Shown piece after piece: positions 1 through 13,649 of a stretch of DNA of 64,000 bases. A program made the translations under genes and the position numbers. Within the stretch, counting starts at the first letter, position 1; each line of letters begins with the position of its first letter. The stretch is from Welwitschia mirabilis (taxonomy: Eukaryota; Gnetophyta; Gnetopsida; Welwitschiales): positions 75,099,449 to 75,163,448 of the forward strand of contig JBOZIK010000001.1 of the NCBI GenBank assembly GCA_051453625.1. Direction: 5' to 3'. Under the pieces are notes generated by a model. It had not been told where the DNA came from and did not search any database. It saw only the letters and a program-made list of their open reading frames with translations.

Positions 1-3000
1 CCCAATCCCTTACCAAACCATGAGAAAGAATTAGGTAATGCCATTCCATTAAGGTTCACCTAATTTCTACAAATGGTTTGATAATAGTACATTGAAGTTA
101 GTCATGATTTCTTTATGACTTTAATATTCTCTTGTAATTTAAGAACTTTTAAAACCTATACCTAGTACAATTATCTAGAAGTCCTAAGCATTCCTAATAT
201 TAGTAGTGCTCCTAAACCAAAAGGAGTAGGTGACAAAGAAATAAGATTCATAGTGCTTTATTTCTTATTATATAGTGAAGAGAGTTGGATCAAGGAACAT
301 TCACAAAGTTTTATCTCTTTCAAAAATCTAATGAATAAAATTAGATTCTAGACTTTAGTTAAATGTTACTACTTGAATAACAATAATAATTATTTCAATT
401 TCTAATATGATAATAAAATTTAATTAATAAATTTTTTTATTTCCATTAGTGTGCTAATTGTTCTCCATTTAGGAGGTTATTGGTTAAATCTTTAGATGCC
501 CTTCTTTGGTACACTATGAGGTCCTAGGCTTAATTAAATCATTCATTTGGATAATTAGGATGGCTATACTTCTAGAGGAATATACAACCATTTAACATTT
601 TGATTTGAAATCCCTTGTGATTTCTTTAATTTTAATGAATTTTTATTTGATAAATTTTTTAATTTCTAACTTTTAGTACATAATGTATTAAAATTGTTTA
701 AGACCACAATAAAAAATTTGGTCTTAAATGTTTTATTTCCTAAATAAAACATTTTCATAATAACATAAACTTTTTTCTTGGGTTACAGGGCTCTCTCTTT
801 AAGAAAATTTATTTTACCAACATATAAGAGGTTATTAATATAACTTTAAAATTAACAAATCATTTGTACTTCTAAAGATGTCAATTCAACTTCAAGAAAT
901 ACATGTTACCGTATGTTTGGTGTCTTCCTTAAATTGTTTTAATAATAAATTTTGTTAAAATTCCTTTATTTTCTTCTTATATTTAACTATCATAAAATGC
1001 ATATAATTATTAGTTGAATTACAATGTGAAGAAGTTATCTATAAGCATTGCAACAGAAAATTTTCTCTTCTTCACACTTGTTTCTTGAGGAAAATAAGGC
1101 TTCCATACCTCCATTGACTCTTTGAGTGATGCATTTATCTCACATACAAATACTAAATGCTATTAATTTTAGTCCACTATATTGCATTTACAGATTTGAC
1201 AATATTGTTCAGAAACACTTAAAGCTAGAACTATTTAAAAAGGTATACTTTATATATTCTTAAGTTTCCTTAAAAGTTTTAGCATTTCTAAAGTCACATA
1301 TACATATCAACCCTTTTGATTTAAGATTCAAAAGATACAAATAATAAATTAAGATAAGCTAATTTTATTTCAAAATATAAATATATAAAACAAAATATTT
1401 TGAAGTAAAATTTATAAAAGAAAAATAAGTATCCTTAGTAAATTTTTTAATGATATTTGATTATGATTTTGTTTTTGTTTTCATATACTACTTGTTTGAC
1501 ATAATTCATTATAATTTTGTAAACTAGTACATAATTTTTTCTCTCATCAATGCTTCATAGTTATCTCATTACGTTATGATAGTTCCACTTTGCTAGCATG
1601 TTTGTATAACAATCTAATATTTTCATTTTGGAATTCTTTAATTATTCTTATTATTATTATTATTTTGGTTGCATTTCATTATATCCTATCATTGTTGAAT
1701 ACAATTACATAATTTTCATTATGGTAGTAATACTTCAATTTTTAAGTTTTCGAAAATTTTAAAATAATTTACAAACTATTCTAATTGGCTATAATGAATA
1801 TATTTAAAATTTTTTGAAGAACGATGCTAAAAGTTTTTAATTACATTAACTCAAAAAAATAGTCCTTTAACATGTATTATTTTTCTAAACATTGTGTAAT
1901 ATCTTTAAAGCATTTTCACTTAGCTCATCATTTGCATACAAGAATTAGAAAATGAAGATCCATACTTATACAAATATGTAACTTCCTAACATGCCTTTGA
2001 AACTTGTGCATTCAAACAAGTAGAAGGAGACTACACAGATGCTCACTCATACATAGTTTAAAAGTGAAGCTAAATAATGCTACATCCCTTTAAAATATAT
2101 TTGGATTATAAAGTTGAAAAAAAGTTAACTACAACCTTTTTAAAATATCTTTTCCCATCATGAAAAGCATAAATTCTAAAAAAAAGATTATGAATTTTAC
2201 ATTAAAATATAATAAAAATTTTTACCATGCCTTTGATAGTTATAAAAACATGGTAAGAGTGTGTTCATAACATAGATATGAATAATAGATACTAATTTAA
2301 TTATTTCATATTAGACTAACTTGAATAATAGAAGATTCTTATAAATTAGGATAAAAATCCAATTTTTAGATGAAAAATAATTATGAAACTGAAAAATTTA
2401 TTAGTGAAAAGCTCTTTAGAATGGAAAGTATCTGACTCATCATTCTATGAAAAATTCAAAATAATTTAAAATCCAATGATTTTTTTTTCTTTCTTATAAA
2501 AATAAACATAAGTGATGTATCCAAAAGCACCTAAAAATTTGAAAAGGTAAACATAAGAATTGAAACTAATACAGACTAACATACAGAACTTACGTAAAAT
2601 TTGTGTAATTTATAATAAAAATATTATCAAATAAATTAATATCTTTTCATATCTTATTTTAAAAAATGATAGTAAAAAATCAAATGTCATTAACACCTTT
2701 TTAAGAATATGAATTTTTAACATTTGTCTTTGTAACAATGTCCTATTTCTTAATGGAAAGTCAACAAAATGGATCCAAATTTCAATGACTTTAACTAAAC
2801 TCTCCTCGTAATTCAAATTCTAAAAACATCTCAAGGGAAAATTAATGACATCAAAAAGTAAACAAATGAAAACTATGATACAAAGTTTGCTAGAATGAAA
2901 TAAAATATACAATAAATTCATGAAATACATGATACAACTAACCAAAGTAACAAAATTAAATAAACAATTCAAATCAACCTATAAATGTTAACGCATATGT

Positions 3001-5204
3001 CATAGATGTTTATGAGGAAGAATATGATGCATTAATGGAATCCATCATACTTAAAAGGGGAAATTCTAATATAAGAAATGAGGGGGGAATTATTTTGAAA
3101 AAAAGGGAGCGAGGGGGAGGGACGAAAAAGGTGAAAGGTAGGGAATAAAGTTTAGAAAATTCAACCCATATGAAAAGATAACAATTTAATGAATGAAAAT
3201 GAGAAGAAGGATTTGGAAAAATTAAAAGAAGAAATATGATAAAACACTAACCTTTTCTAGCTAATACGAAGAAGATAAAAATAATAATGAAAAAATTTTA
3301 GAAATTTCTAAAAGAGAGTAAAAATTGATGTTACTTTAGCTGATGTAATAAAATAAATCTAAGTTTTGACAAATTTCTAAAATATTATAATGTTATAAAT
3401 AAAACTTGTAAAGAAAAATACCTTTTTTTAGTAAAATATAAGTGTAGTTATTCTAAACTAAATTTCTCCTAAATATAAAGATCATAGATCATCAACTATA
3501 TTATGTATTATATAAGCACCTATAATAGAGAGATCCCTTATTAATCTTAAATCTAGTATACATGTTATGCTTGATTATTTTTATAGACATTTAGGATTTA
3601 AAAATATTTAAGACTCTTATTTAATTAAAAAATTACTAATATATAAAATATAAATAAGTACTTGAAAATATTATTATTCAAGTTAATAAATATTAACTAT
3701 GTCTAGATTTTATAGTGCTCAAAATGAAAAATTATAAAAATGTATTTCTCATTATTTTAGGAAGTAATTTCTATCCATAGCTTATGCTAATATATGCTAC
3801 AAAATTGAGTAGAAAATTTTACCTTTAAAACTTTAAACATAAAACTTAATATCTTTAATTCAATTAAACAAATCAAAGGAGTAATTAAAGATTAAATTTA
3901 GAAACTATCATATAAGGACTAGAGTTTAAAGTTTAAATTAAAATTTATTAATAAAAATTTAAATAACAAAAATTTTAAAACATATTATTTTGAAACTTGT
4001 TTTCATAGAATGAAAATATTAATGATAAGCATACCTTTGAATGTAATACCTTAGTTGATGTAATGTTTTTGTGATTTTTAACTTATTAGATTCATTAGGA
4101 TATTAATATTCAAATGGAGTGATCTCTTCAAACTTAAAAGATTTTTTCCACCTAGTGCTGTCAAAAGTATGATCCTTGATAATTCATTTTAATTAAATGA
4201 AAAAATACTTAAATAGTTTCATCTATTTATGTTGACAAATATAATTTGAGTGCATCTGATTCAATTAAACTATTCAAGAAAAGAGATGGAAAGGAGGGAT
4301 TAATTTATGTTTCCTAATGTAAGGTTTTAAGATATAAGGATTAAGAAGATTATTTGATATAAGATTCTACTTGGAAAGAAAAATAATCTTTAAATGTAAC
4401 AAATCTTAAAAGGATGCTAAATGGAAATTTGAGTGCTAATGCATCATTATCACTAGAGGGTTTATGTTAAAAAAAGAATACTTTGAATGTTTTTTCTACT
4501 AAACGGATAAACTAAGAATGCTTTAAGTATGAAGTTAAATGCATGATCAAAAGTTAGGAAATTTTCCCTCCAATTATAAGGCCCTAGGAAAAAATAACTA
4601 ATTTCTCTTATGATTCATGGAATTAATTTTTAAAAGTTATTAGAGAAATAGATAACTATGAAGTTAAGAGGTGTATATTTAGCTTTCGAAAGGGGTTCTA
4701 CATTAATTGAAAAATGATTTGCTAGAAGATTTAGATGAAAAATTATGAAGTTTGTTAATTTTAGGATTTATTCTTAAGCCTCTAAGATGAGAGTTTTTTG
4801 AGGATAGTAAATTTTTATTTATCTTCTTTAAAAGATATTTATAGATTTTCTTATGTTTTCATAAGCATGTAACATTTTTATTAAAGATATAGTTTGAGTA
4901 GAATAGGAAAATCATTGGGGAAGGTGTAAATAAATCTTGCAGCCTTAAAAAGTTAATTCTTAATTAAAAAATTTCAAAGATTTATAAGAAATAATCTAAA
5001 ATGAACGTTAATGATATGGATTCCATAATGCCTCAACTAGAAGATACCAAGAAGCCTCAAACCTAACTACAACTTAGGTCTAACTTAGAGTAAACTTTGG
5101 CATTTGAAATTAAATCCATTTAGTTAGAAGATAATACAACATAAATGGATCGATTTTTTACATATATGTTTGAGGATTTTCTTTTTTATAATCAAATTCA
5201 AATA
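1..5204. other. AT-rich intergenic or unrecognised repeat DNA
   Basis: No open reading frame with recognisable protein similarity is visible on either strand; the longest frames are short and of AT-rich low complexity. It contains a small ATT microsatellite near 1649-1664 and a G-rich purine tract near 3050-3150. It may be very old transposon debris, but I could not match it to the elements elsewhere in the window. Confidence 0.5.
3050..3150 (+). repeat. G-rich purine tract
   Basis: A run of about 100 bases that is nearly all purine, with several G-runs of four to six, in an otherwise AT-rich region. It resembles a polypurine tract, but no LTR start (TG plus a matching repeat elsewhere) was found beside it. 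G-quadruplex potential is an inference. Confidence 0.4.
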
Positions 5205-7065
5205 TGTTATGATTAACGATCTTGGAGGGAAGGGGTGAATAAGATAGCTCAGGTAAATTTTTTCAATTTGATTATCTAACACTATGTTAGAATACTATAA
5301 AATGTATTTTTAATCTAATAACTATCTAATTAATATGATGAATTATGATATTATCAATTAATTTGAGTTTTAAGTATAAAATAGTAATGAAATACTAGAA
5401 ATTATAAAGACATAAAAATGAGAAAACAAGCATGTTTCCTTTACTAAAGAGTGCAATATTTAATCACACTCTGTAGGATTGTCTAATAGTCCTCTATCTT
5501 ATAATGATATTTTATTATAATCTTCAGCCTCTACATAGTTTAATAGGCTTGACTACAAAAACTAAAATAGTTTTAGAGTGAAAGTATAAAGAGTATAGTG
5601 AAAGAGAGTGAGAAATGAAATCTTTTAAGAATTAATAAATGAAGTAACAAAAATTTTAAAGTAGCTAAAACATATTTCTTATTTATATAAGTTGATTTCT
5701 AGCTATTATAGGCAATTATGATGTTGTAGATAATTGTTGGTATGTTTAGAATGGTTATCTAGTAATTTAATAAGGCTTTTTAATGGCTACCAATAGCTTC
5801 CAACTATAGTGCTTTCTTAACCATTACTTAAGCATTCAACCCCTTCAAAGTGCTAGTCAATCACATATAGGATGGGATGGTTGATCACTTTCCTTAAATT
5901 ACTAGATTCTTTAGTAGGCAGTCAATCCCCTAAGATAGCCGATCAACTACATGATGATGAGTTTAACAATAAGACATTGACATCCTAAAGAAATTTAAGC
6001 AACTACATAGTGGCTAGATGTTAGAATTTTATATTGCTAATTGATGTCAAACTAATATAATCTTTGTAGAATGAAATGTGATTTTACAGATGCAAAAAAC
6101 TAAAGGATCCATATCCAAAAGATAGCCAAGATTTGGACATGTTTTGATTAAAGTAACTTGATATTTTTGTCTAAGGACTTAAACTAGTAGTCGATTGAAC
6201 TTGGGAATACTCATTTTATGCTACTTCATGAGGGACTAACTGGATCTTTAAAGGGTCGCCCGAATTTGGAAATGCATTTTTCAAGCTTCTTCATATGTAC
6301 TATATCATATAGAGTCGACCAAACTCATGGAGTCAATTAGACCTAAAGAAAACCAGTCAATCAGATTTTAGATAAAGGTGACAAGATCAAGTAAAGTAAG
6401 CTACGTAGGATGATTGAATGAAAAATGGACAACTAGATCATGTAACATGAGTTATTTAGATTGACTAAATGTTTCGAGAAATTGACCAGTTAGAGTAGAA
6501 GTGGAAATTTTCAATATAGTTTTCTAACCATGATTTTACTAAATCTATTCATTTCAAAGGTCAGATTCTTTTCCAAATATCTAATGGCCATATTTTTGAG
6601 AAATATATGTAAAGAGGTAACAGTCAAAAACCTAGGGTACTTAAGATTAAATGATTTTCAAAAAGAAAGATTGCACTCTTAATATGAAGAGCTTATCTTT
6701 GTAATATCATTCTTCTCTCACTCAGCACTTATCTTTGTAATAAATCTAAGTAAAAAGACTTCATTGTTAGTTCTTGTATTGGAGTGACTTATTCATTTCC
6801 TCACTCACTCTTATGCATATTATTAACAGTTAAGAATTAGCCTACAAAAGTCCCATTTTTTAAAGGTTGAGACTTAGCCTACAAAAGTCTATTTTATTAA
6901 AGGTTAAGACTTAGTCTATAAAAGTCTATTATATGAAACTTGAGAATTAGCCTGCAAATGTCTATTTTATAAAGGTTAAAACTTAGCCTACCAAAGTCTA
7001 GTTTATAAAAGTTAAGACTTAGCTTGAAAAAGTCCCCTATTTAAGGTTAAAGATTTTTCTTGTAT
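5205..7065 (+). mobile_element. Left part of a copia-type LTR, interrupted by element A
   Basis: It starts with TG at 5205 followed by a G-rich phrase ending in GGGGTGAATAAGATAG, which resembles the start of SIRE/Angela-type Ty1-copia LTRs (GAGGGGGGTGAATAGG in living copies). Further on it has scattered GTCGA-type phrases (6180-6500), also common in those LTRs, and a 36-bp tandem array. The complementary end signature lies at 18051-18303 beyond element A, so A probably inserted into this LTR. Total length would be about 2.1 kb. No copia coding region is visible next to it, so a solo LTR is the simplest reading. The family assignment rests on remembered signatures, not on a search. Confidence 0.45.
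6829..7045 (+). repeat. 36-bp tandem repeat, about six units
   Basis: The phrase GTTAAGACTTAGCCTACAAA, followed by AGTCTATTTTAT, repeats imperfectly with starts near 6829, 6865, 6902, 6938, 6974 and 7010. The period is 36-37 bp. It sits within the copia-type LTR, just before element A begins. Confidence 0.8.
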
Positions 7066-8304
7066 TGTACTATAAATTTATGTAAACCTGAAGTTTTTTA
7101 GGTAAACTTATAAATCAAATTACTTGTAGAAAAACACACACTAGTATAGATAATAGTTCACTTGAATGTCATAATCCAAATGAAGGCACTAATCCCAAAG
7201 TTAAAGAATTGATTTTCAAAGGTATTTTTAGTCTTTTTATCTTTTGATTACTAAAAGTAAATAATAAGGTAAATAAAATCCAAAGTGAATAAAGATGAAA
7301 TGCAAATGAAAGTGGAATGGACTCTATTGGATCCTAATTCTACTATCATAGGAGCTAGCTCTCTATAATTCACATCAATTAAGAAGAGTACTTACTTATT
7401 CCTAATGAATATGAAGTATGAGATATAGTAAATAGAATATGAAATGAAATGTGGAATGGAAATGAAATAATAATGCAACTCTAAACTAACAGAATTAACT
7501 TTGATAAAGCTTGCTCTTATGATCTAAATAAATTAAAGAATTATTACTAGACTATAACCAACTTAAACCATAAGGAAAATAAATAGAATTTAAGTAAAAA
7601 TACTATTTGAATTGACCATAGAACTTTACATCCGCTTACAACAAGTAGCAGGTCCTCAATGGAGGATACTCCACCCAACACCAAAGTCACTTTTCTCTAT
7701 AGCTATTGGACGATATCTTATCCTTTAATCTTTTGTCACAAGAACATCAAGTACAAAAGATGGTAATAGAAGTGAAGGAGGATAAGGGTATTTACAGTTT
7801 TACATTAAAGTTCTATAAGCTCAATCTAGAAGTTAGAAAAAAAAACCCTAACAACCCAAATGGGTTACATAATCAATTTACAAAGATAAATCTTCCCAAT
7901 CATAGGAAAAAAAACTATTGTGTTAACTATTATGGGGATGATAAAGGGGATGTCATCTTACATCAAAAGACACTTTATTAGCTTAAGGCCCTAATGTCAA
8001 CTCCACAGCTTTTATCTACATTATTAGTTCTATCATACTATCTATTATAAAGATGATAGAGGGGATGACAGATTTCTTTATTTTGAATCTCAATAAGGAA
8101 TTAATCTTTTACATAGTAAACCCTTCTTTCAAAGTATGTAGTATTAGAATAAGCCTAAGAAGCCTCCAAATATGCTAAGAATTGCACGTTTTAATGATCA
8201 TCTTCTTAGTTCTCCATAATTAACAATCTTACATCCAAACCTATATAAATTTCCTATAAACGTACTCAAAATATACCATTAAATTCCTACAAATTGGCAT
8301 TACA
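7066..8304 (-). repeat. 3' LTR of element A
   Basis: On the minus strand it begins TGTAATGCCAATTTGTAGGA at 8304 and ends near TTTATAGTACA at 7066. It matches 16825-18050, and in the same orientation the LTRs of element C at 28555-29564 and 37434-38683. Two hairpin phrases of the dispersed motif lie near 7921-7960 and 8029-8075. The 91-codon open frame at 7706-7981 lies within the LTR and is not a gene. Confidence 0.85.
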
Positions 8305-11020
8305 ACATAGCCTCTTACATGGCCTTGTCAGTTCTTGACAAAGTGAGTGATCAAGTATATTGCAAGCTAATTTGAATAAGATAAAGCATTGCTTAGAAAA
8401 AATATAAACTAGGTTCAATTTAGTTATGTAGGAATAGATATTAAAAAACTAATTAACTGATACAAATACTAAAATATGCCTAAGCTCCTACTTAATCGTA
8501 TCACCATAGAATGAATGAATGTCATACATATACAAAAAATGTTAATATGTATAAATAATACAAATTAGTAATAATGGACTACTATGATAAAATTAAGTAG
8601 TGCTAATGTCATAAGAGTGATTAATTTAAGTTTATTAGTGTAACCCATAAGGGCAAAGGACAAGAGTAGACATAGCATTCTTTATAGAAAATCTGAAATA
8701 TAACTATAAGAAAACTCTGTGAGTATGCTATTATACTCTTGCAAGATAAAGTCTGTAAATTTTATTCAATTAACATGAAATATAATTCAAATAACTCATC
8801 ATAGATAAATAATGTGAAAGCTTAAAACATAATCCTTTCAATGTTAAAAATTTATGCTAAATATCACAAAAGAAATCCCAGAAAGAGGTCTTACCCCCCC
8901 CACAAGTGAAGCAAAACATCCCAAATTGCACTAACGGTAAAGGATAAGTATCATCTGGTTGTCAGGGGGATGACAGATGTGCAATGATAGTGATCAAAGA
9001 AGCTATTTGGAGAGAAACGACAAACAAAAAATATGCCACAAGCAAGCAAACAAAAAAAATAGTAGAAAATATAGAAAGAAGATAGAAAGTGAAGAAATAG
9101 TTTGAAAAACATATTCATGGTGGAGATGGACTCATGGAGGAAAGTGTAAAATAAGAATAAAATGCACTAAATAGAAAGAAGCAATCATAAATACTCTACA
9201 AACATGCCTAAACTTATGAAAAACAAAGAACTAGAACTCATTAGATCATAAGAACCTATCAAAAAAAGATTAACAACATTTATAAAAACTAATGAAAATA
9301 CATCAATAAAAAACTATAAAAACATTAGATACATAATATTATGCCAAAAAAGTATGGGAAATGAATTTGAAAAATCCAATAAAATTGCTAAAGAAAAACC
9401 AAATAGAAATGGACAACTAGGAACATAAGAAAGATTGCTTACTNNNNNNNNNNNNNNNNNNNNNNNNNNNNNNNNNNNNNNNNNNNNNNNNNNNNNNNNN
9501 NNNNNNNNNNNNNNNNNNNNNNNNNNNNNNNNNNNNNNNNNNNNNNNNNNNNNNNNNNNNNNNNNNNNNNNNNNNNNNNNNNNNNNNNNNNNNNNNNNNN
9601 NNNNNNNNNNNNNNNNNNNNNNNNNNNNNNNNNNNNNNNNNNNNNNNNNNNNNNNNNNNNNNNNNNNNNNNNNNNNNNNNNNNNNNNNNNNNNNNNNNNN
9701 NNNNNNNNNNNNNNNNNNNNNNNNNNNNNNNNNNNNNNNNNNNNNNNNNNNNNNNNNNNNNNNNNNNNNNNNNNNNNNNNNNNNNNNNNNNNNNNNNNNN
9801 NNNNNNNNNNNNNNNNNNNNNNNNNNNNNNNNNNNNNNNNNNNNNNNNNNNNNNNNNNNNNNNNNNNNNNNNNNNNNNNNNNNNNNNNNNNNNNNNNNNN
9901 NNNNNNNNNNNNNNNNNNNNNNNNNNNNNNNNNNNNNNNNNNNNNNNNNNNNNNNNNNNNNNNTGATTATGATGATGTCAAGTATGTCTAATGTTATCAA
10001 ACAATGAATGATAAGATAAAAAGCTATTAAAACAAGAACTTACAACCTATCATATCAAAATAATACTAGAATCCACAAAAGTAGAGTGATCATATAGAAG
10101 CATTATAAATAAAGAAATAAATATAATAAGTCTAGAAAATAAGCAATGCCTCTGTTGTCACTAGGAATATCACTAATTTTGTAGCCTTAAAGTATAATTT
10201 ATTTGACTATGATAAAAGGAGTACAACCACTATCAAGGGAATAAAAACCCATATAGCTTGACTAATTAACCCCTAGTGGATTTCCTACAGTACCATATTG
10301 TACTTCCAAATGACCCTTTTGGGAAAATTTGCCCTAGTGCACTTGTAGTAGGATATTATGGTGATCATTTTTTAATATATATAACATGAAAGAGAAGGGT
10401 CTTTATTCTTTTTTATCCTTATCCTTTTTGCTTTTAAGTAATATTACACATAACTAGGTACTTATAAGGATAAAAGTGAAGTAATGAGATGAGTAACAAA
10501 GTAAGAACATGCAAAAATGACTAATTACTCACACCATTAAAAGAAAATAAAAGAACCAAGACATCTACCTTCAAAATAAAGTTTACAAACATGCAAATGT
10601 TTGAAGATTGGATGAAGCCAATCTTATCATCTAAAATATCTAAGCAAAATCTTACTAATCATGGAAATTTCATAACTCAATGCCTAAGTCAAGTTAAAGA
10701 TATTGAAGTAATAGCATGATGTTTATCTAAGGAATGAGTTAAGAAGGAAATTGAACAATGGCAAGAGGAAGGTTCTTCTCATTGAGAGGGGTTTTCAAAA
10801 TAAGTGCTTGTATTATATTTAAGATTTTATTAAAATATGATTCATAATTTTTTATTTTTATTCATCAATTTTTTGAATTTCTCTAGTTTTTAAATTAAAG
10901 ATTTCAACTAAGTCATTTGAATGTACTTTTTTTTATAAGATAAGAACCTAATCATTTGAAAGTTAACTTGTTATGTAAAAGGTGTACTTGGGTATTATAT
11001 AAAAGGATAAGTTAACTAGG
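8305..11020 (-). other. 3' non-coding part of element A
   Basis: This lies between the integrase remains and the 3' LTR of A. A 520-base gap (9444-9963) removes part of it. The segment near 10140-10400 on the minus strand resembles conserved blocks at 24840-25070 in B and 35770-36000 in C. A hairpin phrase lies near 8950-8990, at the place matching 36733-36775 in C. No coding frame of credible length is seen. Confidence 0.6.
9444..9963. other. Assembly gap of 520 N
   Basis: Unsequenced part of element A's 3' non-coding region. A second gap of exactly 520 N lies at 60522-61041 in the Tat element. Open frames running through these Ns are artefacts. Confidence 0.95.
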
Positions 11021-11029
11021 TTTAAAGTG

Positions 11030-11790
11030 ATTATGAATAATATTTTTATTATGTTTATACTTGGTTTAAGCTTTATAAATGAGTTGAAGATGTAAAGCAT
11101 GAGTATGTTTTCCATCTAAATGGTTAAGTTGCACTAATCGAGTTCTAATATTTTCATCCAAGTTTATAAGATTAAGTTTATAGGTGGATTGATAAGAGAA
11201 TAATTTTTGAAGCATCTTTTTAATTTCTCTATTTAGATTTTGAATTGACCATTAGTTTGAGGATGATAGACACATGCAATTCTATGTCCAATACCAATGG
11301 ACAAAAGAAGTTTTTGAAAAAGATAGTTAATGAAATGAGTCCCTTCATCAGTAATGATGATTTATGAAAAATCAAAATGTTGAAAGATATGAGTTTGAAC
11401 AAGATTAAAAATGGTTCAGGCATCATTTATGATAGTAGGAACAACTTTGACTCACTTGGTAACATAATTAACAGCTATAATAATATAATTTTTATCATTA
11501 GAAGGTGGTGTAATAGGGTCTACAAAGTTAATTTCCTAACAATCAAAAGTTTACAATCAACTATATCTTTAAGGGGCATATCGTAAGAACGAGTTAGGCT
11601 ATCATAACATTAACATGCATCATACCTTTTAGCAAATTCATATGAATTCTTTAATAGAGTAGGTTAATAAAAACCATAGTGAAGAATTTTCATGGTGGTA
11701 TTTTGGCCACTAAAGTGTTCCCCACATACCCCACCATGGCAGAGTCTTAGGATTTCTAAAATTTCCCATTTAAGTATACATTTATGCATG
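11030..11790 (-). pseudogene. Integrase remnant of element A
   Basis: On the minus strand a zinc-binding region reads roughly CHGGVCGEHFSG near 11695-11760, the HHCC-type N-terminal finger of gypsy integrases. The core follows with ITDEGTHFINY near 11320-11360, which holds the second catalytic Asp. Next comes HPQTNGQFK near 11240-11280, where the catalytic Glu expected after NGQ-V appears replaced by Lys, consistent with a G-to-A change. In-frame stops follow. In a live element integrase inserts the cDNA into the host chromosome; this copy cannot. The flanking residues fit the Athila group. Confidence 0.75.
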
Positions 11791-11949
11791 ATTTGATCTT
11801 TACAACATCTATAACGACGGGGTTCATTCCACTCATAGTCACTAATCCTATGGAGAAAAGATTTACATTGCTTAGAAGCAGGATGAGTAGAAAAGATGGC
11901 ATAAAGTTATTCAATTAGAAAGAGTTATTCAGATAGGAAATAGTCATTT

Positions 11950-12480
11950 ATTATAAGTTAACCATGAGAGTAAGAAAGTCAAGATAGATGATTGATAACA
12001 CTATTATGTTTTTTAGACTTATCAATAATGATGAGGTTGAATTCTTACATGAAAAGGATTCAACTAATAAGTCTGATACTAGAGTTTTTTTTTAATTATA
12101 ATATACAAATGGCTGCATGACCTATGTAAACATTGATGTGAAATCCAAGAAGACAATGCCTAAGATGATTAAGGCAAAAGATGATGGTAAGAATTTATCT
12201 CTTAGTAGTAGTATAGTTGGGTTAGGCTTAGGAAAAAGTTTTACTAATATAGGATATGAATTAAAATCATTTTCATACTTTTAACCAAGAACCCCATCCA
12301 CAATAATGTTATCTGCATTACACATAAGTTTAAAATCCTTATTTCAATTGGAGCCTATGACAATACATTCAAAAGAAATGCTTTCTTTAAAAGTTTCAAA
12401 TGCAAGTTGACATTAATCATTCCAAATGAATGTAGCATCTTTTTAAAGTAAGGAGTGAAGTGGTTTACAAATTTTAGCAT
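11950..12480 (-). pseudogene. RNase H domain remnant of element A
   Basis: The minus-strand translation contains phrases such as FETLKESIS and KLMCNADNIIVDGVLG. These match the RT-RNase H connection (KAFEELK...APII) and the RNase H start (LMCDASDYAVGAVLG) of Athila-type pol. The first catalytic Asp lies in the ADN phrase where ASD is expected. Stops interrupt the frame. The domain would degrade the RNA strand during reverse transcription and sits in its normal place between RT and integrase. Confidence 0.65.
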
Positions 12481-12539
12481 AATTATGAATAAAATGACAA
12501 TAAAAACTAGCATGTTTATGGAATGATCTAACTTATTTG

Positions 12540-13180
12540 AAATTAGTTAAGGACCAAGGTTTTTAATGATATTAACTTTTGTATGGTCCATCCTAATCCC
12601 TTCCTTTGAAATGTAATGTCCTAAAACAATTCCATGATTGACAAGGAAAAACCTCTTTTCCCAACTTAAATATAATCCACTCTTTAAAAATCTCACCAAA
12701 GATATAGAAGTAATCCATAAAGATTTCAATAGAGTCATCTATTATGTTAGAAAATATCCCCATCATAGCTCATTGGAAAGTTCTAGGGGCATTGCAAAGT
12801 CCAATGGGAATTAATCTAAAAGAAAAAGTTCCAAAGGATGAGGTAAGAATTAGTTTGAACTTGGTCTTTACTTAATATACAAATTTGGTTATAGCTACTA
12901 TACCCATCAAGAAAAAAGTAGTAGCATAACCTTGGATTCTATCAAGTACTTGATCAAGAAAGGGTAAAAGGTAATAATCGTTTTTAGTAACCTCATTAAG
13001 TTTTCTAAAATTAATGCACGTTCTCCATTTCCCCTCTTCTATGGAACTACTATCAAAGGGATAATCCATCCACTATCAAATATAGCATATATGATCCCAG
13101 TATCCATAAGTTTAATGATTTCATCTTTAACTATTTATTTAAGGGTTAGTTTAAGCATTCTTTGAGGTTATCTAATAGGT
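12540..13180 (-). pseudogene. Reverse transcriptase remnant of element A
   Basis: Two open stretches at 12872-13069 and 12547-12738 cover the finger-palm and thumb. Visible phrases are CINFRKLNEVTKNDYYLLPF, DQVLDRI, IGLCNAPRTFQ (normally PFGLCNAPATFQ) and VLGHYISKEGI. A frameshift falls around 12900, because FLDGYSSYNQI, with the first catalytic Asp, is readable only in a neighbouring frame. The active-site box usually written YMDD or YVDD reads FMDY. Residue spacing and the LPF-DQ-L-R phrase are Athila-type. It is non-functional. Confidence 0.85.
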
Positions 13181-13649
13181 TTAGCATTATATTCAAGGTA
13201 AATCTTATGTTAAACTATGGAAATAGGAATGGGAGATAAGTCCTTGTGGGTCCAAGCAAAGACTCATTCTTTAGAGGATAAGAGTGTGATCAATATGAAT
13301 TCTTATTAAGATGTTAAAAAATTACTTATTATCAGGGGTTTCATTTGATTATTAGATAAAAAAACATATTTTAAACCTTAGGGTGATTTCTTGAGTTTTA
13401 AGTTGAAGTTTTTAGCTACTGTCCCATCTAAATGATAGATATGGAATGACACTATACAAATAGCTTTTCTACCAAGTAAATATGTTGAATTTCTTTCCAA
13501 TCAGTGTGTTTTTCATGCTCAAACTTAAGATAGTGTGTTGTAGTTGGGTTGTCATACAAAGTTGGCTTATGTAGCATTATCAATCTTTCCTTAATTGATT
13601 GATGTTATAAAAATAAGGTCAATTTTAATTCATCTTCTAAGTTAACCTC

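Noticed and set aside
6829-7045. CRISPR-like array
   Set aside because: The units are contiguous without unique spacers, imperfect, and lie in a plant LTR.
7706-7981. A 91-codon open frame
   Set aside because: It is antisense within the 3' LTR of element A, and the homologous LTRs do not keep it open.
9314-10007. Long open frames through the 520-N gap
   Set aside because: They exist only because Ns contain no stops; the real sequence on both sides is non-coding.
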